Shown here: in pieces, positions 41,701-48,637 of the stretch
How the letters are laid out: each line of letters starts with the position of its first letter
How positions within the stretch are numbered: position 1 is the stretch's first letter
Made by a program: the position numbers and the translations under genes
Source: Paenibacillus albicereus
Lineage (GTDB): Bacteria; Bacillota; Bacilli; Paenibacillales; Paenibacillaceae
Reading direction: 5' to 3'
DNA length: 64,000 bases
Assembly (NCBI RefSeq): GCF_012676905.1
Contig: NZ_CP051428.1
Location: 4,709,001-4,773,000, forward strand
Notes under the pieces: generated by a model
The model's database searches: none
What the model was told of the DNA's origin: nothing
What the model saw: only the letters and a program-made list of their open reading frames with translations

Positions 41701-42883
41701 GGTTGTACACGCCTTGGGACTCGTTCGCTACCGTGTTCAGCGTCTCCAGCGTCAGGAAATAGGCTTTGTCGTACGCATAGCTCGCAGCCGTCGTCAGCTG
41801 GCTGAGCTTGATGTCGACCTTGTAAATGAAGAAGGGGTCCTCCGGGCTGTAGCCGCCGGCGCTCACGGTCGGAATCGCATTGACCGGCGCCGCCGCCGTT
41901 CCGTCCAAGCGAGGCGTAATCTGGATCGGCTGCGTCGGGTCCGGGTTCGGGACCGTCACGCCGTTCACGACTTTTTTGTTGTTCGGCACGATGACCGTGC
42001 CGGTTACGCTGAGGTCCGAAGGCGTGCCGGCCTTGCTCGTCCCGAAGTCGGGCGAGTACTCCAGAGCGGCGCTGTTCTTGATCGCCCCGCTGTCCAGTTC
42101 GTTCAGGTTCAGGTCATAGAACGTCACTTCGCCGTTGTAGAACGCGATCTCTCGCGTCGTCTCGACGGTCTGGTTGTTGTTCGTCACCTTGATCGTCACG
42201 AGGTTCTTGCCTTTCTTGACGGTCAAAGGCGAAAGCGTGAACTCGTAGTTGTTCGTCGCGGAGACGTTGTAGGTGCGGCTTCCGCCGTTCACCTCGATCG
42301 TCACCTTCTGCGCGTTGGGCGCGTTGCCGGTGATGGCGATATCGGCCGAAGTCCGGCCGCGCGAGGCGCCGGAGGAGACGACGGTCGTCGCATTCTCCTT
42401 CATCGGGAACGCGTTGCCGTCCAGGCGTGCGGCCAGGTTGTAGAACACCGGACCGTCATGATACATGATATAAATGGAGGTCGACACTTCCGCGCCGCCT
42501 TGCAGCCCCTTGAACGTGATTCGGTTCAGGCCGGAGTACAGCTGCACGTTGTTCGCCGCCAGGTTGTAGCCGGTAAGGTAGATGCCGCCCTTGACGTTTT
42601 CGGTCTTGGATCCGGTCTGGTCGTCGGCCGGGTCTTCCGTATTGTTGTTGTTGACGATCTGGATGACGCTGTACGTGATGCTCGACGGATCGATGTTGCT
42701 GACCGAGCCCTCCAGATTGACCCGGCCGTTCGTCGTCACCCGGGGATTGAGCGAGCTGCTCGTCTCTTTGGGGAATGTGAAATAGCCGGTCGCGGCCGCA
42801 TCGGCCGTCCGGGCCGGCAGTACCGGCAGCAGCTGGACCACGAGGGCCAGCATAAGGACCATGGCGCTGAGTCGTTTGAACAC
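38798..42883 (-). CDS. Giant exported protein with C-terminal SLH domains
   Basis: 1361 residues. GTG start 6 bases after GGAGGAGG. Signal peptide FKRLSAMVLMLALVVQLLPV with cleavage near ADAAAT. The body contains several beta domains with Ig-like phrases (ADIAITGNAPNAQKVTIEVN, LTVKKGKNLVTIKVTNNNQT, VVISGLKAGKNDLKFTIAND), then a domain with GHRLLFGIANPADGVVDRHE, and three C-terminal SLH modules (HPYARNYLEAMYAKGFMNAA; YRYIETAFNEGYIRGKAPKT with LTREDAAVILARALK; ASVLAIYQKGYIQGS). SLH motifs deviate from ITRAE (SRGE, TRED, LRSD). It lies between the S-layer gene and tagO and may be a second S-layer or wall-maintenance protein. Confidence 0.87.
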   Translation of the reverse strand: MFKRLSAMVLMLALVVQLLPVLPARTADAAATGYFTFPKETSSSLNPRVTTNGRVNLEGSVSNIDPSSITYSVIQIVNNNNTEDPADDQTGSKTENVKGGIYLTGYNLAANNVQLYSGLNRITFKGLQGGAEVSTSIYIMYHDGPVFYNLAARLDGNAFPMKENATTVVSSGASRGRTSADIAITGNAPNAQKVTIEVNGGSRTYNVSATNNYEFTLSPLTVKKGKNLVTIKVTNNNQTVETTREIAFYNGEVTFYDLNLNELDSGAIKNSAALEYSPDFGTSKAGTPSDLSVTGTVIVPNNKKVVNGVTVPNPDPTQPIQITPRLDGTAAAPVNAIPTVSAGGYSPEDPFFIYKVDIKLSQLTTAASYAYDKAYFLTLETLNTVANESQGVYNLKFTLRNSTAPFISEINYIPNYKTTQDRNNESKPLTGVNIYDTPLAVEVLIGNSSDTTSPLSVSKITDINGKETTYTSTNQPIDDSQTYTTTVTKTVNGVNKTFVRKLIVFTKLPYEGTQTVTFQYDNNASISGAVTFNMLFGPFLKYDSIYDTMKIDYDSTKATQLDTIVADKFKNFSATLTNLNDLSDVRYAPSGDGKPQTMFFYINNAPIAIEQNGAINSFKATTVGLAAAKEIMKSAGAFNLKFVYKGSKNNYENSITIFLNQVNLPVIPVEADSIYPYSSDMPAPLANDPNFPKSGSVFTTKEPYMNVHGTFDFIDLGTSIEAATTAITSNTIDKSKFILKIEGSNMTAPIVWTLAKELRVIDTGLPKDQQSVGTINTGSTLPEIPKQGERVPKLVVTYDLKTQTFSWVLSNQYLSKDGTSSVYNFYVYNNGEAGARASYRLEVDPTALPYKILRPLNSKRIVNQNFVEVVIDAPSAKTVTVNKLNGEKIAYDADNDGTVDYTTAYRVVISGLKAGKNDLKFTIANDNDSINGTITVTYAPTNIPGAGFMEEMKSSHKLFEGELQLTFPKSTTLIRRDYNVPEKLKNQVFTGHRLLFGIANPADGVVDRHEFEVPPANFDLILESLGNMFENTFSSNFNKAGKVFWIDAGMADNPQTDSINDPLTYGIDPYQYPTADLPSYVDRPINRELIASKEAKLTLSYDSNIVDANGTFITVFHFDPKKPEWVNLGGVVDTKKNTVTVPFREFGYYVVGQLKYSYLDITSHPYARNYLEAMYAKGFMNAAGLDEFGSSLYTSRGEFATMMVKALGAQLNYNTDPSKRLFNDVGVESTALWDYRYIETAFNEGYIRGKAPKTFEPTSNLTREDAAVILARALKLKLETDPAKIEKALQKAFKDYSGIDYYARASVLAIYQKGYIQGSPVDSSNPKNGYVFEPKANLLRSDSGIILGKVLVGLKRLPKIN

Positions 42884-42928
42884 GGGAAGCCTCCTCCATA
42901 CTGTTGCATAGGAATTTGTGTACGTTAT

Positions 42929-42956
42929 TTATCGGAGCATGACTGGAAAATTGTTA
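42929..42956 (-). promoter_or_regulatory. Sigma-D-like element before the 1361-residue SLH protein gene
   Basis: On the minus strand TAAC (42956-42953), 16 bases, TCCGATAA (42936-42929), 46 bases before the GTG. It resembles the hag and flgM promoters with two mismatches. Confidence 0.35.
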
Positions 42957-43001
42957 GGAGTACGCCGGATTTACGATAACTTCTATTATCATGAAGATAG
43001 C

Positions 43002-43036
43002 AAAAAAGCCTGTCCCTCCATGTGGAAGGACAGGCT
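43002..43036 (-). terminator. tagO terminator
   Basis: On the minus strand AAGCCTGTCC...GGACAGGCTT (one mismatch region at the loop side) followed by TTTTTTG. 17 bases after the stop. Confidence 0.92.
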
Positions 43037-43053
43037 TGGAAGAAGGATCTGCT

Positions 43054-44187
43054 CTATTTGCCGCGCTGCTGATCGGGCTTGAGCCTCATGCGGGCCAGCA
43101 GGCTCAGCAGCGGCCGCTTGGACTTGTCGACGATGCCGATCAGCTCGGCGCCGATCTGCATGAAGAACACAAGCAGGCTGATGACGACGAACGTCACCCA
43201 GTTGGCCGCATGCGACTGCACGAAGATCGACTGTACGATCGCCGCGAGACCGAAGAAAGCGGCCACGCCGTAGATGATGAGCACCGTTTTGCGATGGCTG
43301 AAGCCGAGCTCGCGCAGGCAGTGGTGCAGATGGCCCTTGTCGGGCGCGAAGATCGGCCGCTTGTTGACCCAGCGGCGGATGATCGCGAAGAACGTGTCCG
43401 CGATCGGCACGCCGATGATGAGCAGAGGCGTGATGAGGGAGACGACGGTGACCTGCTTGAAGCCGATCATCGACAGCGTCGCCAGCATGAAGCCGAGGAA
43501 CAGCGAGCCGGAGTCTCCCATGAAAATCTTGGCCGGATGGAAGTTGAATACCAGGAAGCCGAGGATGCCGCCGAGCAGCAGGCAGCTCATCAGGATGATC
43601 GGCTCGAAGCCGAGCACGAACGCCATGATGAGGATCGTCGTGATGGCGATGCCGGACACGCCTGCGGCCAGTCCGTCTAGGCCGTCGATCAGGTTGATCG
43701 CGTTCGTCACGCCGACGATCCAGAAGATCGTCAGCGGGATGCTGATCCAGCCCGATATCTCCTGCATGCTCTGGCCGAACGGGATGTTCAGCAGGTCGAT
43801 CTTGACGCCGAAGCCGAAGACGACGACGCTGGCGGCGACAAGCTGCAGCAGTAGCTTGACCTTGGCCGACAGTTCGAATCGGTCATCGAGCGCGCCGGTC
43901 AGCACGATGATCGTGCCGCCCGCCAGCATGGCCCGGATCAGATTGCGGTCATACGCGCTCAGCAGGCCGTCCGGAATGAACGGCAGCACGACGAAGAACG
44001 AGCCGATAAAGGCCAGGAAGATGGCAAGGCCGCCCAGACGCGGCATGATGCGGGTATGGACCTTGCGGGCATTGGGCTTGTCGATCGCGCCGACCTTAAA
44101 GGCGAAGCGCTTGACGAGCGGCGTCAGTCCGAGCGCCAGGACAAGCGCGACGGCAAATCCGGTTATATAAAGCAATGTGGCATTCAC
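43054..44187 (-). CDS. tagO: TagO-type undecaprenyl-phosphate GlcNAc-1-phosphate transferase
   Basis: 377 residues with about ten membrane helices. MraY/WecA/TagO motifs are present: KPNARKVHTRIMPRLGGLAI, TGALDDRFELSAKVKLLLQL (catalytic DD), NAINLIDGLDGLAAGVS, FMGDSGSLFLG and GHLHHCLRELGFSHR. It loads GlcNAc-1-phosphate onto the undecaprenyl carrier, the first step for wall teichoic acid or secondary wall polymer. The GTG start lies 10 bases after GGGGAG. It heads away from the tagA-csaB group on the same strand and probably has its own promoter (TATAAT at 44227-44222). Confidence 0.94.
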   Translation of the reverse strand: MNATLLYITGFAVALVLALGLTPLVKRFAFKVGAIDKPNARKVHTRIMPRLGGLAIFLAFIGSFFVVLPFIPDGLLSAYDRNLIRAMLAGGTIIVLTGALDDRFELSAKVKLLLQLVAASVVVFGFGVKIDLLNIPFGQSMQEISGWISIPLTIFWIVGVTNAINLIDGLDGLAAGVSGIAITTILIMAFVLGFEPIILMSCLLLGGILGFLVFNFHPAKIFMGDSGSLFLGFMLATLSMIGFKQVTVVSLITPLLIIGVPIADTFFAIIRRWVNKRPIFAPDKGHLHHCLRELGFSHRKTVLIIYGVAAFFGLAAIVQSIFVQSHAANWVTFVVISLLVFFMQIGAELIGIVDKSKRPLLSLLARMRLKPDQQRGK

Positions 44188-44221
44188 TGGAATTCAACTC
44201 CCCTTAAGTTCACCGGAATGA

Positions 44222-44246
44222 ATTATAACTCGCATGAAAAAGAAAC
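44222..44246 (-). promoter_or_regulatory. Possible promoter of tagO
   Basis: On the minus strand TATAAT (44227-44222), 35 bases before the GTG. An acceptable TTGGTG -35 is only found at 19-base spacing, so this is a weak assignment. Confidence 0.35.
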
Positions 44247-44289
44247 ACCAACCCCAATATTCGGTCATTTCACAGCGAATATCGGTGAA

Positions 44290-45213
44290 TTATCGAAGAT
44301 CGTAGGGTTTTGTCACCTTTTCCTTGTCCCGGATCACTTTTAGAGCGAATTGCGGCAAGACGAGCATTCTCCGGAACCGCGTCGGCTGCTGCAGCAGGCG
44401 ATAGAACCATTCGAGGCGGAGCTTCTGCATGAAGACGGGAGCCCGCTTCAGCCTGCCGGCGATGATGTCGAAGCTGCCGCCTACGCCCATGACGAGCGGA
44501 ACGCCGAGCTCCTGCTTGTAGCGGGCGATCCAGGGCTCCTGCGTCGTCGCCGAGCGGGCGACGAACAGCATATCCGGATGAGCTTCTCGGATGCGGGCGA
44601 TAATCTCCGGATCGTCTTTTTCGCCGAAGAATCCGTGGTGGGTGCCGACGATGCGGGTGCCCGGGTACCTCTCCCCGAGCTTGGCCGCGGCTTCGTCGAT
44701 GACCTCCTGCGTCGTGCCGAGCAGATAGGCCGTCCATCCCCGCTCTTCCCCTTCGAGGAAGAGCCGATGCATGAGGTCGAAGCCCGGCACCCGTTCCCGT
44801 ACGGGCTGGCCGACATGGCCGGCCGCCCAGACGACGCCGGCGCCATCCGGCACGACGAGATCCGCCTCGCGGAGCATCCGATGGAATGCCGGATCTTCCA
44901 AGCCCATCATGACCATGATCGGATTGGCCGTCACGATCTGCGAAGGGCGGCCGGCTTCGATCCGATAGGTAAGGTATTCTACCGTCTCGTCCATCCCCAT
45001 GCGGGAAAAGGGCACCCCGTAGATGGATACCTTCGGCACGAGCCGGCTCTCCAGCCATTCGGTCGCATCCGTGGCGTCCTCCATCGCTTCCGCGAGGCGA
45101 ACCGCTTCGGGAGCGTCGGGGGAGGCCTCTCCGCCGTCCGTTCGGATTCCATCAGCCGTCCGAGCGGTGGAGCCTGCCGTTTCTTTGTTGTTGGAATTGA
45201 TATTCGTCGACAT
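44290..45213 (-). CDS. tagA: WecG/TagA/CpsF family glycosyltransferase
   Basis: 307 residues from the ATG at 45213 (AAGG 8 bases upstream); a GTG at 45228 overlaps the csaB stop as GTGA and is an alternative. After a ~55-residue charged N-terminus come the GT26 motifs: IVTANPIMVMMGLEDPAFHR, ADLVVPDGAGVVWAAG, GWTAYLLGTTQEVIDEAAAK, GTHHGFFGEKDD and VMGVGGSFDIIAGRLKRAPV. It likely adds ManNAc to lipid-linked GlcNAc to complete the wall-polymer linkage unit. The usual hydrophobic Gly/Pro loop before the QE motif is replaced by VARSATTQEPW. Last gene of a run with csaB. Confidence 0.88.
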   Translation of the reverse strand: MSTNINSNNKETAGSTARTADGIRTDGGEASPDAPEAVRLAEAMEDATDATEWLESRLVPKVSIYGVPFSRMGMDETVEYLTYRIEAGRPSQIVTANPIMVMMGLEDPAFHRMLREADLVVPDGAGVVWAAGHVGQPVRERVPGFDLMHRLFLEGEERGWTAYLLGTTQEVIDEAAAKLGERYPGTRIVGTHHGFFGEKDDPEIIARIREAHPDMLFVARSATTQEPWIARYKQELGVPLVMGVGGSFDIIAGRLKRAPVFMQKLRLEWFYRLLQQPTRFRRMLVLPQFALKVIRDKEKVTKPYDLR

Positions 45214-45224
45214 GGGTCGAACCT

Positions 45225-46376
45225 TCACCTCTTCGCTTTTTGACGCAGCTGGCGGACGATATGTTGCGCGGGCTCGACCGCCTCCCGCTGCAGCCGGTCG
45301 ATGAGCGGAGCCTTGTCGGCGCGCCAGGCGGCGGAGCCGTCCAGCAGCCTTTCAGCCGCATCCGCGAAGGCGGAGGCGTCCATCGCCTCGGTCGTCGCGG
45401 CCGCACGCTCCTGCAGCCTCGCCAGGAACTGATCGATCTTGGGATCGTAGCTGATGCCGAGCATCGGGACCCGCTGGCCGGCGGCATAGATGAGCGCGTG
45501 CAGCCTCATGCCGACCAGCAGGTCGCATCGGCTGACCTCCAGCAGCATTCGCTGCGGATCGTCGCCGGGCTCGGCAAGCTCGGCGCTGCTGCCCGGACCG
45601 AGCTCGCCGAGCCGCTCCATCGCCTCGCGCGATGCCTCCGCATCCGCCGGCGTATGGAACGGCAGGAAGCGCAGGCGCACCGGGCGGCGGCGCGCCAGCT
45701 CGCCCAGCGCCTCCGCGGCGCGGATCAGGTCGGCTCCGTCCTTGCGCCAGCGGCGCAGGGAGATGCCGACCACCGGCGTGCGATCTCGCGCATCGCCGGC
45801 CGTCGCCTCGGCGCCTTTGGGCAGCGGCAGGCCCATGACCGGATCCGGCACGACGCTGATCCGCTCCGACGGGACGCCCATCCGGCCGAGCAGCTCGGCG
45901 GATTCGGCGTCGCGCACCGATACATAGGCGCTGCGCGTCATGACATGGCGGATGAGGCCGTCCATGCAGCGGTTCAGCACCGGACCGACGCCTTGGGCAT
46001 AGATGAACGTCGGCTTGCCGAGCAGCTGAGCCAGCTTGAGGATGCCGGCATAATAAGGGATCGTCTTGCTCCCCGTCACGTCCTGCAGCAGACTGCCTCC
46101 TCCGCTGATGAGCCCGTCGCAGCGGGCGATCGTCCGCAGCAGTCCTCCCGGACTCATCCTGCCGGCCGCCTGGACGCCGTACATCGACTCCGTCCAGGCC
46201 GGGTCGCCCGAGAGCACGATCGGCTCGATGCGGACGCCTTGAGCGCTGCCCTCGGCCTCCAGCGCGAGCAGAATCGACTTGAGCACCGCTTCGTCGCCGC
46301 TGTTGCGGAAGCCGTAGTAGCCGGAAATGGCGATCCGAAGCGCGCGCGGGGCGTTTGCATCGCGAGGCTCAGGCAT
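45225..46376 (-). CDS. csaB: Polysaccharide pyruvyl transferase CsaB
   Basis: 383 residues from the ATG at 46376 (GGAGG about 9 bases upstream, overlapping the previous stop). CsaB signature: IAISGYYGFRNSGDEAVLKS, LISGGGSLLQDVTGSKTIPY, FIYAQGVGPV and DLLVGMRLHALIYAAG with KIDQFL near the end. CsaB adds a pyruvate ketal to the secondary wall polymer, creating the ligand for SLH domains. This links it to the three SLH proteins encoded upstream in this window. It is followed by the TagA-like gene. Confidence 0.94.
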   Translation of the reverse strand: MPEPRDANAPRALRIAISGYYGFRNSGDEAVLKSILLALEAEGSAQGVRIEPIVLSGDPAWTESMYGVQAAGRMSPGGLLRTIARCDGLISGGGSLLQDVTGSKTIPYYAGILKLAQLLGKPTFIYAQGVGPVLNRCMDGLIRHVMTRSAYVSVRDAESAELLGRMGVPSERISVVPDPVMGLPLPKGAEATAGDARDRTPVVGISLRRWRKDGADLIRAAEALGELARRRPVRLRFLPFHTPADAEASREAMERLGELGPGSSAELAEPGDDPQRMLLEVSRCDLLVGMRLHALIYAAGQRVPMLGISYDPKIDQFLARLQERAAATTEAMDASAFADAAERLLDGSAAWRADKAPLIDRLQREAVEPAQHIVRQLRQKAKR

Positions 46377-48510
46377 GGACCGAGGCCTCCTTGAAGCGGC
46401 TGCGCAGCCTGCGGAACAGCGCCTCACCGATCTGCCAAGCGGCAATGAGCACGAGGCCGATGAGGAGGCCGAGGCCGAGGCCGAGCAGCACGCGGATAAG
46501 CGACATCGGCAGCGGCGTATGGATATGGGTAAATGTGCCCACCATCGACAGCTGGCCCATCGCTCCTACAACAAGCAATACCCAGGCCGCGCGATAGCGA
46601 AGCGCCAGGAACAGGCCGAGAAGCATAAGCGGATGCGCGAGCAGGAATTCCTTGGTCCGCGGTCGCACGCCGAACGTCGACTCCAGCAGGTTGCGGAAGA
46701 CGAGTTCGAAGCCTGGCGCGGTGCCGCTGTTGCCCGTCCGCGACAGATAGTAGAGCCCGACGATCCCCAGCACGGCCGCCGCCGAGATCCAAAGAATCGT
46801 GATCTGCAGGCTGAGCACGCGTCGCAGGCTTGTCCAAAAGCTGCCGCCAGTGAACAGGAACAGATACACCGCCGCCAGTCCCATCGGGGCCAGCGCCAGC
46901 AGGTTGACGCCTCGGAACTGCTCCAGGACGAGGCTGTACGTGATGTTGTTGAGCAGCCCGACGACGATCGGTACGGCAAGCAGCGAGATGAGGGTCGTCA
47001 CGATGAACATGACGAGCGCCATCGACAGCCTCCGTCCGGCGGATAAGCCATGGAACACCCAGCGGGTTCCAGGCTGGCTGAGGCCGCCGAGCATCGCGCT
47101 CCATGGCGAGACCTGGAACGTCGCCTCCGAGCCGGATGCGGTCCATTCGCCGCCTACGGCCCTGCGCGGTCCGTCGGTGTGGGCATAGATGCGGTTGATG
47201 ACCCACACCATCGCCAGCGTCGGAGCCGCGATCGCCGCTCCGAGCGCCAGTCCCTGCTCCATCAGCGAGCTGTTCAGCACGTACAGGCCGGCGCTGCCGG
47301 CGAGGCCGAGCAGGAAGACCGGAAGGGTCAGTCCGCTGAAGAATGCGCCTGCAAGCAGCGCGATGAGGCTGACGGCTCCGAGCACGGCAGCGCCTTTGAG
47401 CGGCTTGTGCCACGACGGCTGGTCGCGCTCGAAGGCGGTCGCCTGTCCCGACGGGAAGCCGGCGCGGTCCAGCGTCTGGACCGCTCCGTCCTTGCCGCCG
47501 ATCGAAGCGTACAGGTTGTCCATCGGATGGGTCACCATGCCTTTGTCCAGATTGGACGAGGGCGCGGCATTCAGATAGAACATCCGGATGTTGCGATCCT
47601 TGGCCGCCAGCAGGAAGCGGTCCACGATGACGTCGGGCTTGAGCGCAGCCGCATCCTTGTCGGACAGCGAGTACAGCCGCGCTACATTATAGTGCGTCTT
47701 ATACGCAAGCGTATTCAGCCCTTCTTGAGGCTTTTTGAGGTTCTCGATCGCAGAAAGGCCGATGCCGTACTTGTTGAGCAGCTCGGCGAAGCCGTCCAGG
47801 CTGCGAAGGTTCGCCTGCTCCGCCGCCCCTTTGACGGCATTGCCGTCGAACAGGATGCGCGTGACGCCCAGCTCCTTGAAGCGGGCCAGCATGCCGTCGG
47901 CCTGCCGCTGATCGTACGGGATGCGGTCCGAGAGGCGGGGCAGCAGCTGGAAGCCGGCTTGGCTGAGCCGATCCAGCGCGAGCGGGTCCGGCTCCATCGT
48001 CTTGAGCACCGCATCGGACAACGGCGTCTCCAGCACGAGCCCCGCGAGGCCGTCGAACGACCAGTCCTCGACGCGGATGCCGGAGGCTTCGAAGCGGTCG
48101 CGGATGATCGGCTCCAGCGCCGCCTGCTCCGCTCCGCCTTCGAACAGCAGATATGTGAAGTTCCGATTGGCCGGAACCGGCTTGTTCTGCAGCAGCGCCG
48201 CTTCCGCTTCGCTGTACAGGCCGAGCCGGCCGGCCATCTCCAGCTCGTCGAGCCGGCTTTCGAACACGGACATCGTGCCTACGCCCGCGGCCTTGAGCTT
48301 TTCGAGCTCGGCGCCCAAGAACTCCTCCGGCTTGGCCTGATAAGAAGCCACGAGCACCAGATCGGAATAATCGAACACGTACTCCACCGTATCGGCGGTC
48401 TTCTCCATCTGCCACCGGCTTGCGCCGATCGGCATCGACAGGGCGACGCCTACGAGCGCCAGCACCCACAGCACCTTGCGGGCTCCCCGATTCCACTGCT
48501 GCCATTTTAA
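46369..48510 (-). CDS. DUF5693 multi-pass membrane protein next to csaB
   Basis: 713 residues from a GTG at 48510 preceded by AAGGGAG; an ATG at 48546 exists but lacks a ribosome site. An N-terminal membrane helix (VLWVLALVGVALSMPIGASR), a ~340-residue extracellular domain (FKELGVTRILFDGNAVKGAA, IRMFYLNAAPSSNLD) and at least eight C-terminal membrane helices. This is the DUF5693 layout found beside csaB in Paenibacillus. Function is unknown; multi-span topology plus an outside domain would suit flipping, polymerising or modifying the wall polymer (inferred). It overlaps csaB by 8 bases. Confidence 0.85.
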   Translation of the reverse strand, partial: LKWQQWNRGARKVLWVLALVGVALSMPIGASRWQMEKTADTVEYVFDYSDLVLVASYQAKPEEFLGAELEKLKAAGVGTMSVFESRLDELEMAGRLGLYSEAEAALLQNKPVPANRNFTYLLFEGGAEQAALEPIIRDRFEASGIRVEDWSFDGLAGLVLETPLSDAVLKTMEPDPLALDRLSQAGFQLLPRLSDRIPYDQRQADGMLARFKELGVTRILFDGNAVKGAAEQANLRSLDGFAELLNKYGIGLSAIENLKKPQEGLNTLAYKTHYNVARLYSLSDKDAAALKPDVIVDRFLLAAKDRNIRMFYLNAAPSSNLDKGMVTHPMDNLYASIGGKDGAVQTLDRAGFPSGQATAFERDQPSWHKPLKGAAVLGAVSLIALLAGAFFSGLTLPVFLLGLAGSAGLYVLNSSLMEQGLALGAAIAAPTLAMVWVINRIYAHTDGPRRAVGGEWTASGSEATFQVSPWSAMLGGLSQPGTRWVFHGLSAGRRLSMALVMFIVTTLISLLAVPIVVGLLNNITYSLVLEQFRGVNLLALAPMGLAAVYLFLFTGGSFWTSLRRVLSLQITILWISAAAVLGIVGLYYLSRTGNSGTAPGFELVFRNLLESTFGVRPRTKEFLLAHPLMLLGLFLALRYRAAWVLLVVGAMGQLSMVGTFTHIHTPLPMSLIRVLLGLGLGLLIGLVLIAAWQIGEALFRRLRSRFKEASVHA

Positions 48511-48555
48511 CACTTGTCCACTCGCTCCCTTGACTGCATGTTCCATGATGGCGCG

Positions 48556-48589
48556 CAGGGCGGGGCGTCTCTCGCTCCCGCCCTGCGGC
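48556..48589. repeat. GC-rich hairpin between the phosphohexomutase and DUF5693 genes
   Basis: GCAGGGCGG...CCGCCCTGC perfect 9-bp stem, without a T-run. Possibly an mRNA-stabilising or weak terminator element in an otherwise continuous minus-strand gene run. Confidence 0.5.
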
Positions 48590-48637
48590 TGTTCGATCTA
48601 TATCGGCCGCAACGTCTCCGTTCGAGAGGCAGCCGCC

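Noticed and set aside
41459-42979. 506-residue plus-strand open frame
   Set aside because: Antisense shadow of the 1361-residue SLH protein gene; Arg/Val-rich without any domain.
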